A model generated the notes under the pieces. That model did no database searches. It had not been told where the DNA came from and saw only the letters and a list, made by a program, of their open reading frames with translations. Shown here piece by piece: positions 1 to 9,406 of a stretch of 64,000 nt of DNA (its first letter is position 1; each line of letters starts with the position of its first letter). The stretch covers positions 1,860,001 to 1,924,000 of the forward strand of contig NZ_CP113116.1 in the NCBI RefSeq assembly GCF_026625985.1, written 5' to 3'. Source of the DNA: Mycobacterium sp. Aquia_213 (GTDB lineage Bacteria; Actinomycetota; Actinomycetes; Mycobacteriales; Mycobacteriaceae). A program made the translations under genes and the position numbers.

Positions 1-1108
1 GGGCGCACCCCAAGACAGCTGGCGCAAGCGACTACCCACGATTTTCCTCGACGTCACCCGATTCGTCCTGATCGGCGTCGGCCTGGCCGTCATCTTGTCC
101 GTCATTTGGGGTGTGCGGGTCGGTGGTCTGTTCACCGCGCTGGGCGTGACGTCGGTCGTGCTCGGTTTGATGCTGCAGAATTCCGTAGGCCAGATCGTGT
201 CGGGCCTGTTCATGTTGTTCGAACAGCCCTTCCGCATCGACGATTGGCTCGACGCGTCCAATGAGCGCGGGCGCGTCATCGAGGTGAACTGGCGGGCGGT
301 CCACATCCAAACCGGCAGTGGAATACGGGTCGTGCCGAACTCGATGCTGGCCAGTACCTCGTTCACGAACCTCAGTCGCCCGCCCGGGACGCACAAGCTG
401 TCGATCAAGACGACGTTTGCGGCCGCGGACCCACCCGATCGAGTCTGTGCAATGTTGACTCGGGTCGCCTCTGAGCTGCCGCAACTCAAGACGGGCAGCG
501 TTCCCCGTTCGGTCCCGGTCGGCAAGGGCGAGTACGCCACGAGTATCGGGCTGAACTCGCCCGCCGAGGATGGCGGCGCGCGATCAACCTTTCTGCGCTG
601 GATCTGGTACGCCGCACGGCGGGAAGAACTGCACCTCGACGACGCCGACGACGACTATTCGACCAGGGAACGGGTCGAAGACGCGTTGCGATCCGTGGTG
701 GCGCCGGCGTTGCGGCTCAGCGTTGCCGATCAGCAGTCGCTGCACTCCTCGGCGCGCATCGTCCTCTACGGCGCCGATGAAATTGTCGAGTACGCCGGGC
801 AGGTGCCGGCCGGGATGACGTTCGTGATCGCCGGGCGGGTGCAGATGATGGCGACGGCCGAGGACGGGTCGGTGGTGCCGATCAACACGCTGGAGGCGGG
901 CTCCTTCCTGGGCCTGACCGCGCTCACCCGGCAACCGAACCTCGCGAGCGCGTACGCCTTGGAAGAGGTCACCGCGTTGATTATCGATCGCGAACACCTC
1001 GAGCACCTCGTGATGCGTGAACCGTTGCTGCTACAGGACTTTGGCAACATCCTGGAAGAGCGGCAAAGCAAAGTGCGGCAAGCCGAGCGTGGTGAGCGCG
1101 TCGGGTGA
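1..1108 (+). CDS. Mechanosensitive channel with cyclic-nucleotide-binding-like domain (5' end outside window)
   Basis: The frame is open from base 2, so the N-terminus lies outside the window. The visible part starts in a membrane segment ([18 protein letters not shown]) and continues into the MscS pore helix and beta domain ([21 protein letters not shown], then [22 protein letters not shown] and VVPNSMLAS). The C-terminal 120 or so residues look like a cyclic-nucleotide-binding/CAP effector fold ([28 protein letters not shown]). It resembles M. tuberculosis Rv2434c. Expected role: membrane tension-gated channel, possibly ligand-modulated. The stop is 58 bases before proA on the same strand. 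Family call firm; ligand unknown. Confidence 0.85.
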   Translation, partial: GAPQDSWRKRLPTIFLDVTRFVLIGVGLAVILSVIWGVRVGGLFTALGVTSVVLGLMLQNSVGQIVSGLFMLFEQPFRIDDWLDASNERGRVIEVNWRAVHIQTGSGIRVVPNSMLASTSFTNLSRPPGTHKLSIKTTFAAADPPDRVCAMLTRVASELPQLKTGSVPRSVPVGKGEYATSIGLNSPAEDGGARSTFLRWIWYAARREELHLDDADDDYSTRERVEDALRSVVAPALRLSVADQQSLHSSARIVLYGADEIVEYAGQVPAGMTFVIAGRVQMMATAEDGSVVPINTLEAGSFLGLTALTRQPNLASAYALEEVTALIIDREHLEHLVMREPLLLQDFGNILEERQSKVRQAERGERVG

Positions 1109-1166
1109 GCCCGACCGCCACCCAGGCCGACTTACCTGGCTGGCTCAAGCCCGTTACCCTGGATCA

Positions 1167-2414
1167 ATGAGTCTGCAAGCGCCATCGCGTCCTGGCCTGC
1201 GTCAGGAGGTCCACAACGCCGCCCGCCGCGCCCGCGCCGCGTCCCGTGCGCTGGCGTTGTTGCCGACGGTTGCCAAGGACCAGGCGCTGCAGTCCGCGGC
1301 CGAAGCGATCATCGCCAACACCAGGCAGATCCTGGCCGCCAACGCCGAAGATCTGAAGGCCGCCCGGACCGCGGGGACACCCAACGCGATGCTCGACCGG
1401 TTGGCGTTGGACCCCAAGCGGGTGGACGGAATCGCCGCTGGTCTGCGCCAGGTTGCGGGGCTCCCCGACCCGGTCGGCGAGGTCCTGCGCGGTTACACGT
1501 TGCCCAATGGGCTGCAATTGCGTCAGCAGCGGGTTCCGCTCGGCGTGATCGGCATGATCTACGAGGGCCGGCCCAATGTCACCGTCGACGCCTTCGGGCT
1601 GGCGCTCAAGTCCGGCAATGCCGTGCTGCTGCGGGGCAGTTCATCGGCGGCGCGATCCAACCAGGCACTGGTCGATGCGCTGCGGGCATCACTGGTCAGC
1701 GAGGACTTGCCCGCCGACGCGGTCCAGCTGCTCTCGGCCGATGACCGGTCTACGGTCACCCACCTGATCCAGGCGCGCGGCCTGGTCGATGTCGTGATCC
1801 CGCGCGGGGGAGCGAGCCTGATCGACGCGGTGGTCCGCGACGCCCAGGTGCCCACCATCGAGACCGGTGTCGGCAACTGTCACGTCTACGTGGACGGCGG
1901 CGCTGACCTGGATGTGGCGGAACGGGTTCTGCTGAACTCCAAGACCCGGCGGCCCAGCGTGTGCAATGCGGCCGAGACGCTGTTGGTCGACGCCGCGATT
2001 GCCGCAAACGCGGTGCCCCGGCTGGTATCGGCCCTGCAAGACGCCGGTGTGACGGTGCATCTTGACCCGGACGAGGACAACTTGCGCCGCGAGTACTTGT
2101 CGATGGACATCGCGGTGGCGGTGGTCGACGGCGTCGACGCCGCGATCGCCCACATCAACGAATACGGCACCGGGCACACCGAGGCCATCGTGACTACTAA
2201 TATGGCTGCGGCCCAACGATTTTCCGACGGGGTCGATGCGGCCGCGGTGATGGTCAACGCATCGACGTCGTTTACCGACGGCGAGCAATTCGGCTTCGGC
2301 GCCGAAATCGGCATCTCGACACAGAAGCTGCATGCCCGCGGTCCGATGGGCCTACCGGAACTGACCTCGACCAAATGGATTGCATGGGGTGACGGCCAGG
2401 TTCGTCCAACCTGA
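1167..2414 (+). CDS. proA: Gamma-glutamyl phosphate reductase
   Basis: Second step of proline synthesis: NADPH-dependent reduction of gamma-glutamyl phosphate to glutamate 5-semialdehyde in the cytoplasm. The 415-residue product has normal family length. It carries the aldehyde-dehydrogenase-like core, the substrate/NADP segment ([20 protein letters not shown]) and the catalytic cysteine, about residue 266, in [15 protein letters not shown]. The C-terminal block [17 protein letters not shown] is typical of ProA. The open frame extends upstream into the preceding gene. The ATG at 1167 is chosen because the protein then begins at the usual family start. Orthologue of Rv2427c. Confidence 0.96.
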   Translation: MSLQAPSRPGLRQEVHNAARRARAASRALALLPTVAKDQALQSAAEAIIANTRQILAANAEDLKAARTAGTPNAMLDRLALDPKRVDGIAAGLRQVAGLPDPVGEVLRGYTLPNGLQLRQQRVPLGVIGMIYEGRPNVTVDAFGLALKSGNAVLLRGSSSAARSNQALVDALRASLVSEDLPADAVQLLSADDRSTVTHLIQARGLVDVVIPRGGASLIDAVVRDAQVPTIETGVGNCHVYVDGGADLDVAERVLLNSKTRRPSVCNAAETLLVDAAIAANAVPRLVSALQDAGVTVHLDPDEDNLRREYLSMDIAVAVVDGVDAAIAHINEYGTGHTEAIVTTNMAAAQRFSDGVDAAAVMVNASTSFTDGEQFGFGAEIGISTQKLHARGPMGLPELTSTKWIAWGDGQVRPT

Positions 2415-2452
2415 CCCCGATCTACCAAAAGTGTTTTAGGAGAACTGAGATT

Positions 2453-3328
2453 GTGAGCGTGCCCGCCCGGCCCACCCCGCTGTTCGCGGACATCAGCGAC
2501 GTCTCGCGGCGATTGGCCGAGACTGGTTATCTGCCCGACACGGCCACCGCGACGGCGGTGTTCCTCGCCGACCGGCTCGGCAAGCCGCTGCTGGTCGAGG
2601 GCCCCGCCGGCGTAGGCAAGACCGAGCTGGCTCGCGCGATCGCGCAGGCCACCGGGGCTGGCCTGGTTCGGCTGCAGTGCTACGAGGGTGTCGACGAGGC
2701 GCGCGCCCTGTACGAGTGGAACCACGCCAAGCAGATCCTGCGCATCCAGGCCGGCTCGGGCGACTGGGACCAGACCAAAGATGACGTGTTCAGCGAGGAG
2801 TTCCTGCTGCAGCGTCCGCTGCTGACCGCGATCCGGCGCACCGAGCCGACGGTGCTGCTGATCGACGAAACCGACAAGGCCGACATCGAAATCGAGGGTC
2901 TGCTGCTGGAGGTGCTCTCCGACTTCGCGGTGACCGTTCCCGAACTGGGCACGATCACCGCCGAGCGCACGCCGCTCGTCGTGCTGACGTCCAACGCCAC
3001 CCGCGAACTGTCCGAGGCGCTCAAGCGTCGCTGCCTGTTCCTGCACATCGACTTCCCCAGCCCCGACCTGGAACGGCGGATCCTGTTGTCCCGGGTTCCC
3101 GAGCTGCCCGCGCATCTCGCCGAGGAGCTGGTGCGCATTATCGGCGTGATGCGCGGCATGCAGCTGAAGAAGGTGCCGTCCATCGCCGAGACCATCGACT
3201 GGGGCCGCACGCTGCTGGCCCTCGGGCTGGACACCATCGACGATGCGGTTGTTGCCCAGACGCTCGGCGTGGTCCTCAAACACCAATCCGATCAGCAACG
3301 CGCGGCCGGGGAACTGAGGCTGAACTAA
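2453..3328 (+). CDS. MoxR-type AAA+ ATPase
   Basis: A 291-residue AAA+ ATPase of the MoxR group. It shows Walker A (GPAGVGKT, about residues 50-57), Walker B (TVLLIDETDKAD) and the sensor/arginine region (VLTSNATRELSEALKRRCLFLHIDFP). It starts at GTG with a clear ribosome-binding site AGGAGAA at 2438-2444, eight bases upstream. Its stop overlaps the start of the downstream VWA gene by one base, so the two are translationally coupled. MoxR-VWA pairs are thought to act as chaperone-like modules that insert metals or assemble protein complexes; the client here is unknown. Orthologue of Rv2426c. Confidence 0.93.
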   Translation: MSVPARPTPLFADISDVSRRLAETGYLPDTATATAVFLADRLGKPLLVEGPAGVGKTELARAIAQATGAGLVRLQCYEGVDEARALYEWNHAKQILRIQAGSGDWDQTKDDVFSEEFLLQRPLLTAIRRTEPTVLLIDETDKADIEIEGLLLEVLSDFAVTVPELGTITAERTPLVVLTSNATRELSEALKRRCLFLHIDFPSPDLERRILLSRVPELPAHLAEELVRIIGVMRGMQLKKVPSIAETIDWGRTLLALGLDTIDDAVVAQTLGVVLKHQSDQQRAAGELRLN

Positions 3329-4776
3329 TGCCCCCTCGCCGCGTCCGCCCCACCAGGCCACTCGCCCCGCACGGGTTGCCGGGGCATTTGGTGGGATTCG
3401 TGGAAGCGCTTCGCGGAAGCGGAATTTCGGTGGGCCCGTCGGAGACGGTGGACGCCGGCCGGGTGATGGCCACCCTCGGCCTCAGTGACCGCGAGGTGCT
3501 GCGCGAAGGCATCGCGTGCGCGGTGCTGCGCCAGCCCGACCACCGCGAGACCTACGACGCGATGTTCGACTTGTGGTTCCCCGCGGCGATGGGTGCGCGC
3601 GCGGTCGTCGACGGCGACGACGGTGGGGCCGGCCAAGACAGCGACGCCCTGCCCGCCGACGACGTCGACGCGATGCGGCAGATGCTGCTGGACCTGCTGA
3701 CCCAGAACGAAGATCTGGCCGACATGGACGAACGACTCGTCGCGATGATCGCGCGGATCGTGGAGGCCTACGGCAAATACAGTTCCAGCCGCGGCCCGTC
3801 GTTCTCGTCATATCAGGCACTCAAGGCGATGGCGCTGGACGAGCTAGAGGGCAAGCTGCTCGCGGGCCTGCTCGCCCCTTACGGCGACGAGCCGAGTCCC
3901 ACGCAAGAACAGATCGCCAAAGCGCTTGCCGCGCAGCGGATTACCCAGCTTCGCAAGATGGTCGACGCCGAGACCAAGCGGCGCACCGCCGAGCAGCTCG
4001 GCCGCGATCACGTCCAGATGTACGGCATCCCGCAGCTTGCCGAGAACGTCGAGTTTCTGCGGGCCTCCGGTGACCAGTTGCGCCAGATGCAGCGCACCGT
4101 AGCGCCACTGGCCCGGACCTTGGCGACCCGGCTGGCGGCGCGGCGGCGGCGTAGCCGTGCCGGGACGATCGATCTGCGCAAGACGCTGCGCAAGTCGATG
4201 TCCACCGGCGGTGTGCCGATCGACGTGGTGCTGGCCAAACCCCGCCCGGCCCGCCCGGAACTCGTCGTGTTGTGCGACGTGTCCGGTTCGGTGGCCGGGT
4301 TCAGCCACTTCACCCTGCTGCTGGTACACGCACTGCGCCAACAGTTCTCACGCGTGCGGGTGTTCGCCTTCATCGACACCACCGACGAGGTGACCCACAT
4401 GTTCGGGCCGGAATGCGATCTGGCCGTGGCGATCCAGCGGATCACCCGCGAAGCGGGCGTCTACAGCCGCGACGGCCACTCCGACTACGGCAATGCGTTC
4501 GTCTCGTTCGTCCAGGCCAATCCGCATGTGCTGTCGCCGCGCAGCTCCCTGCTGGTGCTCGGGGACGGGCGCACCAACTACCGCGACCCGGCCCTTGACG
4601 TGCTGTCCGACATGGTCACCGCCGCCCGGCACGCGCACTGGCTCAATCCCGAGCCCAGACACCTTTGGGGCAGCGGCGATTCGGCGGTGCCGCGCTACGA
4701 AGAAGTGATCACCATGCACGAATGCCGATCTGCCAAGCAGCTCGCCACGGTGATCGACCAACTTCTGCCGGTGTGA
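3328..4776 (+). CDS. VWA domain protein, CoxE-like partner of the MoxR ATPase
   Basis: A 482-residue protein with a C-terminal von Willebrand A domain. The MIDAS motif DxSxS is visible in CDVSGSVAGF, followed by LLVLGDGRTNYRD. The N-terminal half is helical and charged, with a basic patch (RLAARRRRSRAG) before the VWA domain, as in CoxE/YehP-type proteins. The ATG overlaps the TAA of the MoxR gene (TAATG), so a two-gene operon is likely. Expected role: metal-ion-dependent adaptor working with the ATPase. The client cannot be deduced. Orthologue of Rv2425c. Confidence 0.9.
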   Translation: MPPRRVRPTRPLAPHGLPGHLVGFVEALRGSGISVGPSETVDAGRVMATLGLSDREVLREGIACAVLRQPDHRETYDAMFDLWFPAAMGARAVVDGDDGGAGQDSDALPADDVDAMRQMLLDLLTQNEDLADMDERLVAMIARIVEAYGKYSSSRGPSFSSYQALKAMALDELEGKLLAGLLAPYGDEPSPTQEQIAKALAAQRITQLRKMVDAETKRRTAEQLGRDHVQMYGIPQLAENVEFLRASGDQLRQMQRTVAPLARTLATRLAARRRRSRAGTIDLRKTLRKSMSTGGVPIDVVLAKPRPARPELVVLCDVSGSVAGFSHFTLLLVHALRQQFSRVRVFAFIDTTDEVTHMFGPECDLAVAIQRITREAGVYSRDGHSDYGNAFVSFVQANPHVLSPRSSLLVLGDGRTNYRDPALDVLSDMVTAARHAHWLNPEPRHLWGSGDSAVPRYEEVITMHECRSAKQLATVIDQLLPV

Positions 4777-5832
4777 TCACGTCGTCTTCCGATAGACGAG
4801 CCAGCGCATCTCGATCGGGCTCATCTCACGAACGATCGGAAAGGCGTTGATGCCACGGATCCAATCCGGGTACCACCGCGTGGGCGGCCAGGCGCCGTCC
4901 GGCAAGTGCGCTTTCTCGTAGGCGTACACCGCGTCGTCGGCGATCAGCTCGAACGGTAATCCGGTTGCCGCAGTGTCGATCTCGCCGCGTGTGAAAACGC
5001 CGGTGTGAAAATGCTGTCCGAACTCGCGCGCGGGCTGATCGAGCGCGTGCTCATGGGAAGCCAGAAACGTGTTGAACACCAGTCGCGCACCCGGCGCCAG
5101 GCAGCGGCCGGCAAGTTCGAAAAGAAGGCGCAGCTGCTGAGTCGATACGAAATCGGACACCACTTCGGAGAGCAGGATCAGCCGATAGTCCCGTCGGAGT
5201 TCGTCAATCATCGAGAACACATCACCGACGATGACTCGCACGTCGACGGATTGTGCTTCGGCGTCGGCGCGAATGACGTCGGCGAATTCTTCGGTCAACT
5301 CCACCGCGTCGACCGGGTGCCCGCGCCGCGCCAGGGCCAGGGCATTGCGCCCAATCCCCGCCCCGATATCGAGTACCGGATGCGTCGTGGGTTCGGTTGT
5401 CTGCTGAGCCAGCGTCCACACCCGGGCGTCCGGTTGCTTACCGAACAGCGATGGCCCGGGGCGGTACAGCCAGCGCGCGTAGTAGCGCTGCAGGGTCTGC
5501 GGGTGGGCGGTGATTTGCGACTGCACCGGGCGGCCGCGGAAAGCCGCGACCACCACCCGGACGATCGAACGCGTCGAAGCCGTATGGGCCTCGGCCAACC
5601 GTCGCGTGAGCCGTCGCCGGACACGAGCACGTTCGTCGTCGGACAGCTCCCTGCCGAGATCCGCACAGATCCGGACGCACACGGTCAGGTATTCGTCGAG
5701 CAGGCCCGGGATTGCCGGCAGGTCGACCGTTGCGGCGATGTCCCCGATGGTCGCCGCGTCGAGCAGTTGCCGGACGATCGATTCCCTGAGCAGCCGCGGC
5801 GCTTGCACCGATTCGGCTGGCCGACTGTCCAC
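4777..5832 (-). CDS. Class I SAM-dependent methyltransferase
   Basis: A 351-residue protein. SAM-binding motif I is clear ([16 protein letters not shown], about residues 153-168), followed by the acidic [10 protein letters not shown] strand and VIVGDVFSM. The C-terminal half ([27 protein letters not shown]) resembles small-molecule methyltransferases. The first 150 residues form a helical extension without a family I recognise. The start is GTG at 5832. The gene converges on the VWA gene with no spacer and diverges from nadD across a 268-base gap. It lies where M. tuberculosis has IS1558 and Rv2422/Rv2423, so it is a local accessory gene. Substrate unknown. Confidence 0.8.
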   Translation of the reverse strand: MDSRPAESVQAPRLLRESIVRQLLDAATIGDIAATVDLPAIPGLLDEYLTVCVRICADLGRELSDDERARVRRRLTRRLAEAHTASTRSIVRVVVAAFRGRPVQSQITAHPQTLQRYYARWLYRPGPSLFGKQPDARVWTLAQQTTEPTTHPVLDIGAGIGRNALALARRGHPVDAVELTEEFADVIRADAEAQSVDVRVIVGDVFSMIDELRRDYRLILLSEVVSDFVSTQQLRLLFELAGRCLAPGARLVFNTFLASHEHALDQPAREFGQHFHTGVFTRGEIDTAATGLPFELIADDAVYAYEKAHLPDGAWPPTRWYPDWIRGINAFPIVREMSPIEMRWLVYRKTT

Positions 5833-5890
5833 AGTGTTCTTCTACACGACCGGGTGTGGTCTCGGTCCGGCTCGGGTGCTGTTGGTCACA

Positions 5891-5910
5891 GCAGCCACAC
5901 GAGTGGCTGC
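5891..5910. repeat. Perfect hairpin in the methyltransferase/nadD gap
   Basis: Eight-base arms GCAGCCAC and GTGGCTGC flank a four-base loop ACGA. It lies between two divergently transcribed genes, so it terminates neither of them. It sits just beside the longer inverted repeat at 5927-6009. It could be a 5' UTR structure, an operator or part of a small intergenic element. Confidence 0.7.
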
Positions 5911-5926
5911 CCAGGGCGGGGCTCGC

Positions 5927-6009
5927 GGTGCCCGCCTTCGAGCGACAATGCCCGGGCGCTCAGCGATCGTGCCACCGACGACGCCGATAGTCGCTCGGAG
6001 GCGGGCACC
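5927..6009. repeat. Long inverted repeat, 20-base arms, upstream of nadD
   Basis: Arm 1 (5927-5946) and arm 2 (5990-6009) are reverse complements at 19 of 20 positions, with a 43-base spacer. Arm 1 reads GGTGCCCGCCTTCGAGCGAC; arm 2 has G in place of A at the single mismatch. With the hairpin at 5891-5910 it accounts for most of the structure in the 268-base gap. No ORF with recognisable content lies inside. A miniature mobile element, a structured small RNA or a long 5' leader of nadD are all possible. Confidence 0.65.
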
Positions 6010-6100
6010 ATGCCCACCTCCCAGCGCGGAGACTGATGTGGCGCATGTGACCACAGCGCGGCGGCTGCCCGGCTCGAGCGGCCCGGTAAGCTGGCAAATC

Positions 6101-6781
6101 GTGCAAAAGCGCCGTCGCAGGCTGGGAGTAATGGGTGGGACATTCGACCCCATCCATTACGGGCACCTGGTTGCCGCCAGCGAGGTGGCCGACCTATTCG
6201 ACCTCGACGAAGTGGTGTTCGTGCCCAGCGGTCAGCCATGGCAGAAGGTCCGCGATGTCTCCGCCGCCGAGGACCGGTATCTGATGACGGTGATCGCTAC
6301 CGCCTCCAATCCCCGGTTCTCGGTCAGCCGGGTCGACATCGACCGCGGCGGCCCGACCTACACCAAGGACACCTTGCAGGATCTGCACGCCCTCAACCCG
6401 GATTCCGAGCTGTTCTTCATCACCGGGGCCGATGCGCTGTCGTCCATCCTGTCCTGGCAGGGCTGGGAAGTGCTGTTCGAATTGGCGCGGTTCATCGGCG
6501 TCAGCCGACCCGGCTACGAGCTCCGTCATGAGCACATCACCGAGGTGCTGGGCGAGCTGGCCAAGGATGCACTGACCCTGGTTGAGATTCCGGCACTGGC
6601 GATCTCGTCGACCGATTGCCGTCAGCGTGCCGCCGAACGCCGTCCGCTGTGGTACCTGATGCCCGACGGCGTCGTCCAATACGTCTCCAAGCGCCGGCTC
6701 TACCGCGGCCCCGTCGAGGGAGAGGCCAAGGCGACACTCGGCCCGACGCAGTCCAGCCTGTCGGCGGGGAACAACACATGA
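6101..6781 (+). CDS. nadD: Nicotinate-nucleotide adenylyltransferase
   Basis: Joins nicotinate mononucleotide and ATP to deamido-NAD, the penultimate step of NAD synthesis. The nucleotidyltransferase signature is intact: [12 protein letters not shown] (GxFxPxHxGH) near the N-terminus and ISSTDCRQR near residue 170. The open frame runs far upstream. The GTG at 6101 is preferred because it gives [17 protein letters not shown], close to the M. tuberculosis N-terminus; the ATG at 6131 would leave no residues before the first strand motif. The stop overlaps the start of rsfS (ATGA). First gene of a tight five-gene run. Orthologue of Rv2421c. Confidence 0.94.
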   Translation: MQKRRRRLGVMGGTFDPIHYGHLVAASEVADLFDLDEVVFVPSGQPWQKVRDVSAAEDRYLMTVIATASNPRFSVSRVDIDRGGPTYTKDTLQDLHALNPDSELFFITGADALSSILSWQGWEVLFELARFIGVSRPGYELRHEHITEVLGELAKDALTLVEIPALAISSTDCRQRAAERRPLWYLMPDGVVQYVSKRRLYRGPVEGEAKATLGPTQSSLSAGNNT

Positions 6782-7167
6782 GCGCCAACCAGGAAGCCAT
6801 CGACATGGCGACGATCGCGGCGAACGCGGCGGCCGCGAAGCTCGCCAACGACGTTGTGGTGATCGACGTCTCGGGGCAACTGGTCATCACCGACTGCTTC
6901 GTCATCGCCTCGGCGTCCAACGAGCGGCAAGTCAACGCGATCGTCGACGAGGTCGAAGAGAAAATGCAGAAGGCCGGCTACAAGCCCGCACGCCGTGAGG
7001 GCGCGCGGGAGGGGCGCTGGACGCTGCTGGACTACCGCGACATCGTCGTGCACATTCAGCACCAGGACGACCGCAACTTCTACGCCCTGGACCGCTTGTG
7101 GGGTGATTGCCCGGTCGTCCCGGTCGACTTGGCGGCCGGTTCGCAGGATTCGGCGAGCGCGCAATGA
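6778..7167 (+). CDS. rsfS: Ribosome silencing factor
   Basis: A 129-residue RsfS/Iojap protein. It binds ribosomal protein L14 of the large subunit and blocks subunit joining when nutrients are scarce. Family features are [30 protein letters not shown] and [16 protein letters not shown]...[12 protein letters not shown]. It starts at an ATG overlapping the nadD stop and ends overlapping the start of gpgP (ATGA), so translation is probably coupled. Orthologue of Rv2420c. Confidence 0.95.
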   Translation: MSANQEAIDMATIAANAAAAKLANDVVVIDVSGQLVITDCFVIASASNERQVNAIVDEVEEKMQKAGYKPARREGAREGRWTLLDYRDIVVHIQHQDDRNFYALDRLWGDCPVVPVDLAAGSQDSASAQ

Positions 7168-7838
7168 GCATCCGTCGCCTGGTGATGTTGCGGCATGGGC
7201 AAACCGACTTCAATGCCGGCAGCCGGATGCAGGGGCAGTTGGACTCCGCGCTGACCGAACTGGGCCGTGCCCAGGCGAATGCGGCCGCCGAGGTGCTGGG
7301 CAAGTTGCAGCCGCTGCTGATCGTGTCGTCGGATCTGCATCGCGCCTACGACACCGCGATCAAGCTGGGGGAGCGGACCGGACTGCCGGTGCGGGTGGAC
7401 GAGCGGCTACGCGAGACGCATCTCGGCGATTGGCAGGGCCTGACCCACACCGAGGTCGACGGGCAGGCCCCGGGCGCCCGGATCACCTGGCGCGACGACG
7501 CAACCTGGGCACCGCACGGCGGGGAAAGCAGGGTCGACGTCGCCGCCCGCAGCGTGCCGCTGGTCGCCGAGCTGGTGGCCGGCGAGCCGGAATGGGGAGA
7601 CGGGGACGAGCCCGACCGGCCGGTGGTGCTGGTGGCTCACGGCGGGCTGATCGCTGCGTTATCGGCTGCGCTGCTGCAGCTTCCGGTCGCCAACTGGCCG
7701 ATCCTGGGTGGGATGGGCAACGCTAGCTGGGTGCACCTCTCTGGCCACTCGCAGGACTCCGGCGCCGACTTCGACAGCATCCGCTGGCGCCTGGACGTGT
7801 GGAATGCTTCGGCGCAGGTCTCCAACGATGTCCTCTGA
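7164..7838 (+). CDS. gpgP: Glucosyl-3-phosphoglycerate phosphatase
   Basis: A 224-residue histidine phosphatase. The catalytic RHG is at residues 10-12 (LRHGQTDFN), a second histidine lies in [12 protein letters not shown], and R/E residues are in [11 protein letters not shown] and [10 protein letters not shown]. The M. tuberculosis orthologue (Rv2419c) dephosphorylates glucosyl-3-phosphoglycerate, the second step of methylglucose lipopolysaccharide (MGLP) synthesis. The start overlaps the rsfS stop, and the 3' end overlaps octT by 11 bases. The frame is open upstream, but the ATG at 7164 gives the family length. Confidence 0.9.
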   Translation: MSIRRLVMLRHGQTDFNAGSRMQGQLDSALTELGRAQANAAAEVLGKLQPLLIVSSDLHRAYDTAIKLGERTGLPVRVDERLRETHLGDWQGLTHTEVDGQAPGARITWRDDATWAPHGGESRVDVAARSVPLVAELVAGEPEWGDGDEPDRPVVLVAHGGLIAALSAALLQLPVANWPILGGMGNASWVHLSGHSQDSGADFDSIRWRLDVWNASAQVSNDVL

Positions 7839-8565
7839 CGCACGACCCACGCTGCTGGTCTTCGCCGATTCGCTGTCTTATTACGGCCCCACCGGTGGGC
7901 TGCCCGCCGACGATCCCCGCATCTGGCCCAATATCGTTGCTTCCCAACTTGGTTGGGATGTAGAGCTGATCGGCCGCATCGGCTGGACCTGTCGCGACGT
8001 GTGGTGGGCCGCCACGCAGGACCCGCGAGCGTGGGCGGCGCTGCCCAGGGCTGGTGCGGTGATATTCGCTACCAGCGGGATGGATTCGCTGCCGTCGGTG
8101 TTGCCGACCGCGTTGCGTGAGCTGATCCGCTATGTCCGCCCGCCGTGGCTGCGGCGCTGGGTTCGCGACGGCTATGGCTGGGTGCAGCCCAGGCTTTCGC
8201 CGGTGGCCCGTGCCGCCCTGCCGCCGCATCTGACCGCCGACTATCTCGAGCAGACTAGGGGTGCAATCGATTTCAATCGGCCGGGCATCCCGATCGTGGC
8301 GTCGTTGCCGTCGGTGCATATCGCCGAGACCTACGGCAAGGCCCACCACGGCCGCGCCGGGACCGTGGCCGCGATAACGGAATGGGCGCAGCAACACGAT
8401 GTTCCGCTGGTCGATCTCAAAGCCGCTGTGGCCGAACAGGTTATGAGCGGGCGTGGCAATCCCGACGGTATCCACTGGAATTTCGAAGCCCACCAGGCGG
8501 TCGCGGAGCTGATGCTCAAGGCGCTGGCCGAAGCCGGCGTGGCGAACGAGAAATCGCGCGGCTAA
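7828..8565 (+). CDS. octT: Diglucosylglycerate octanoyltransferase (SGNH-like)
   Basis: A 245-residue SGNH/GDSL-like protein. It has an N-terminal nucleophile motif ([10 protein letters not shown], serine 15) and a C-terminal Asp-His pair ([11 protein letters not shown]). The orthologue Rv2418c/OctT transfers an octanoyl group to diglucosylglycerate, an early MGLP intermediate. Here the gene overlaps gpgP, the preceding MGLP step, by 11 bases in another frame. The ATG at 7828 is used; an upstream extension in the same frame would run through gpgP. Function rests on orthology and context. Confidence 0.85.
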   Translation: MSSDARPTLLVFADSLSYYGPTGGLPADDPRIWPNIVASQLGWDVELIGRIGWTCRDVWWAATQDPRAWAALPRAGAVIFATSGMDSLPSVLPTALRELIRYVRPPWLRRWVRDGYGWVQPRLSPVARAALPPHLTADYLEQTRGAIDFNRPGIPIVASLPSVHIAETYGKAHHGRAGTVAAITEWAQQHDVPLVDLKAAVAEQVMSGRGNPDGIHWNFEAHQAVAELMLKALAEAGVANEKSRG

Positions 8566-8569
8566 GCAC

Positions 8570-9406
8570 ATGACCGTCGTGGTGGTGACCGATGCCTCGT
8601 CGCGCCTCCCGGCCGATCTGCTCGAAAAGTGGTCGATACGCGTTGTCCCGCTGCATGTCCTGCTCGACGGTGGCGACCTGCGCGACGGTGTGGACGAGAT
8701 CCCCGACCACGTCTACCAGCACCACGCGACGACCGCGGCGGCGACCCCGGCCGAACTCGAAGCCGCCTACCGCCAGGCGTTGACCGACTCCGGCGGGGAT
8801 GGTGTAGTGGCCGTGCACATTTCGTCGGCGCTGTCCGGAACCTGTGGCGTGGGTGAACGGGCAGCGGCCGAAATCGGCTCGGCCGTAAGAGTCATCGATT
8901 CGAGGTCGGCGGCGATGGGCACCGGCTTTGTCGCGTTGGCCGCGGCTCGGGCGGCCGCCGCGGGCGGCGACCTGGATGCTGTCGTGGCCGCCGCGAACTC
9001 GGCGGTAAGCCGCAGTCACGCGTTCATCGTGGTGCACGGTCTGGACAACCTGCGGCGCAGCGGCCGCATCGGTGGCGCCAAAGCGTGGCTTGGCACCGCG
9101 CTGTCACTCAAGCCGCTGCTGCGCATCGAGGACGGTAAACTCGTTCTGGCCCAACGGGTACGGACAGTCAGCAAGGCGACGGCGGCGATGCTGGACCGGG
9201 TCTGCGAAATCGTCGGCGACAGTCCCGCGGCGCTGGCGGTGCATCACGTCGTCAACCCGGACGGCGCGAACGACGTGGCGACCGCGTTGGCCCAGCGGTT
9301 ACCGGCTTGCGAGCCGGCGATCGTCACCTCGTTGGGGCCGGTGCTGGGCGTGCATGTCGGCCCCGGAGCCGTCGCGGTGTGTCTGGATTTAGCTCCTGGC
9401 AGCTGA
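8570..9406 (+). CDS. DegV family fatty-acid-binding protein
   Basis: A 278-residue DegV protein that binds a single fatty acid. Visible features are the N-terminal TDASSRLPADLLEKW, the ligand-contact serine region (VAVHISSALSGTCG), and HAFIVVHGLDNLRRSGRIGGAKAWLGTALSLKPLL. It starts four bases after octT and closes the nadD operon. The 3' end overlaps the convergent mmpL gene by 18 bases, which marks the backbone/accessory junction. Orthologue of Rv2417c. Physiological partner unknown; FakA-type kinases are partners elsewhere. Confidence 0.9.
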   Translation: MTVVVVTDASSRLPADLLEKWSIRVVPLHVLLDGGDLRDGVDEIPDHVYQHHATTAAATPAELEAAYRQALTDSGGDGVVAVHISSALSGTCGVGERAAAEIGSAVRVIDSRSAAMGTGFVALAAARAAAAGGDLDAVVAAANSAVSRSHAFIVVHGLDNLRRSGRIGGAKAWLGTALSLKPLLRIEDGKLVLAQRVRTVSKATAAMLDRVCEIVGDSPAALAVHHVVNPDGANDVATALAQRLPACEPAIVTSLGPVLGVHVGPGAVAVCLDLAPGS

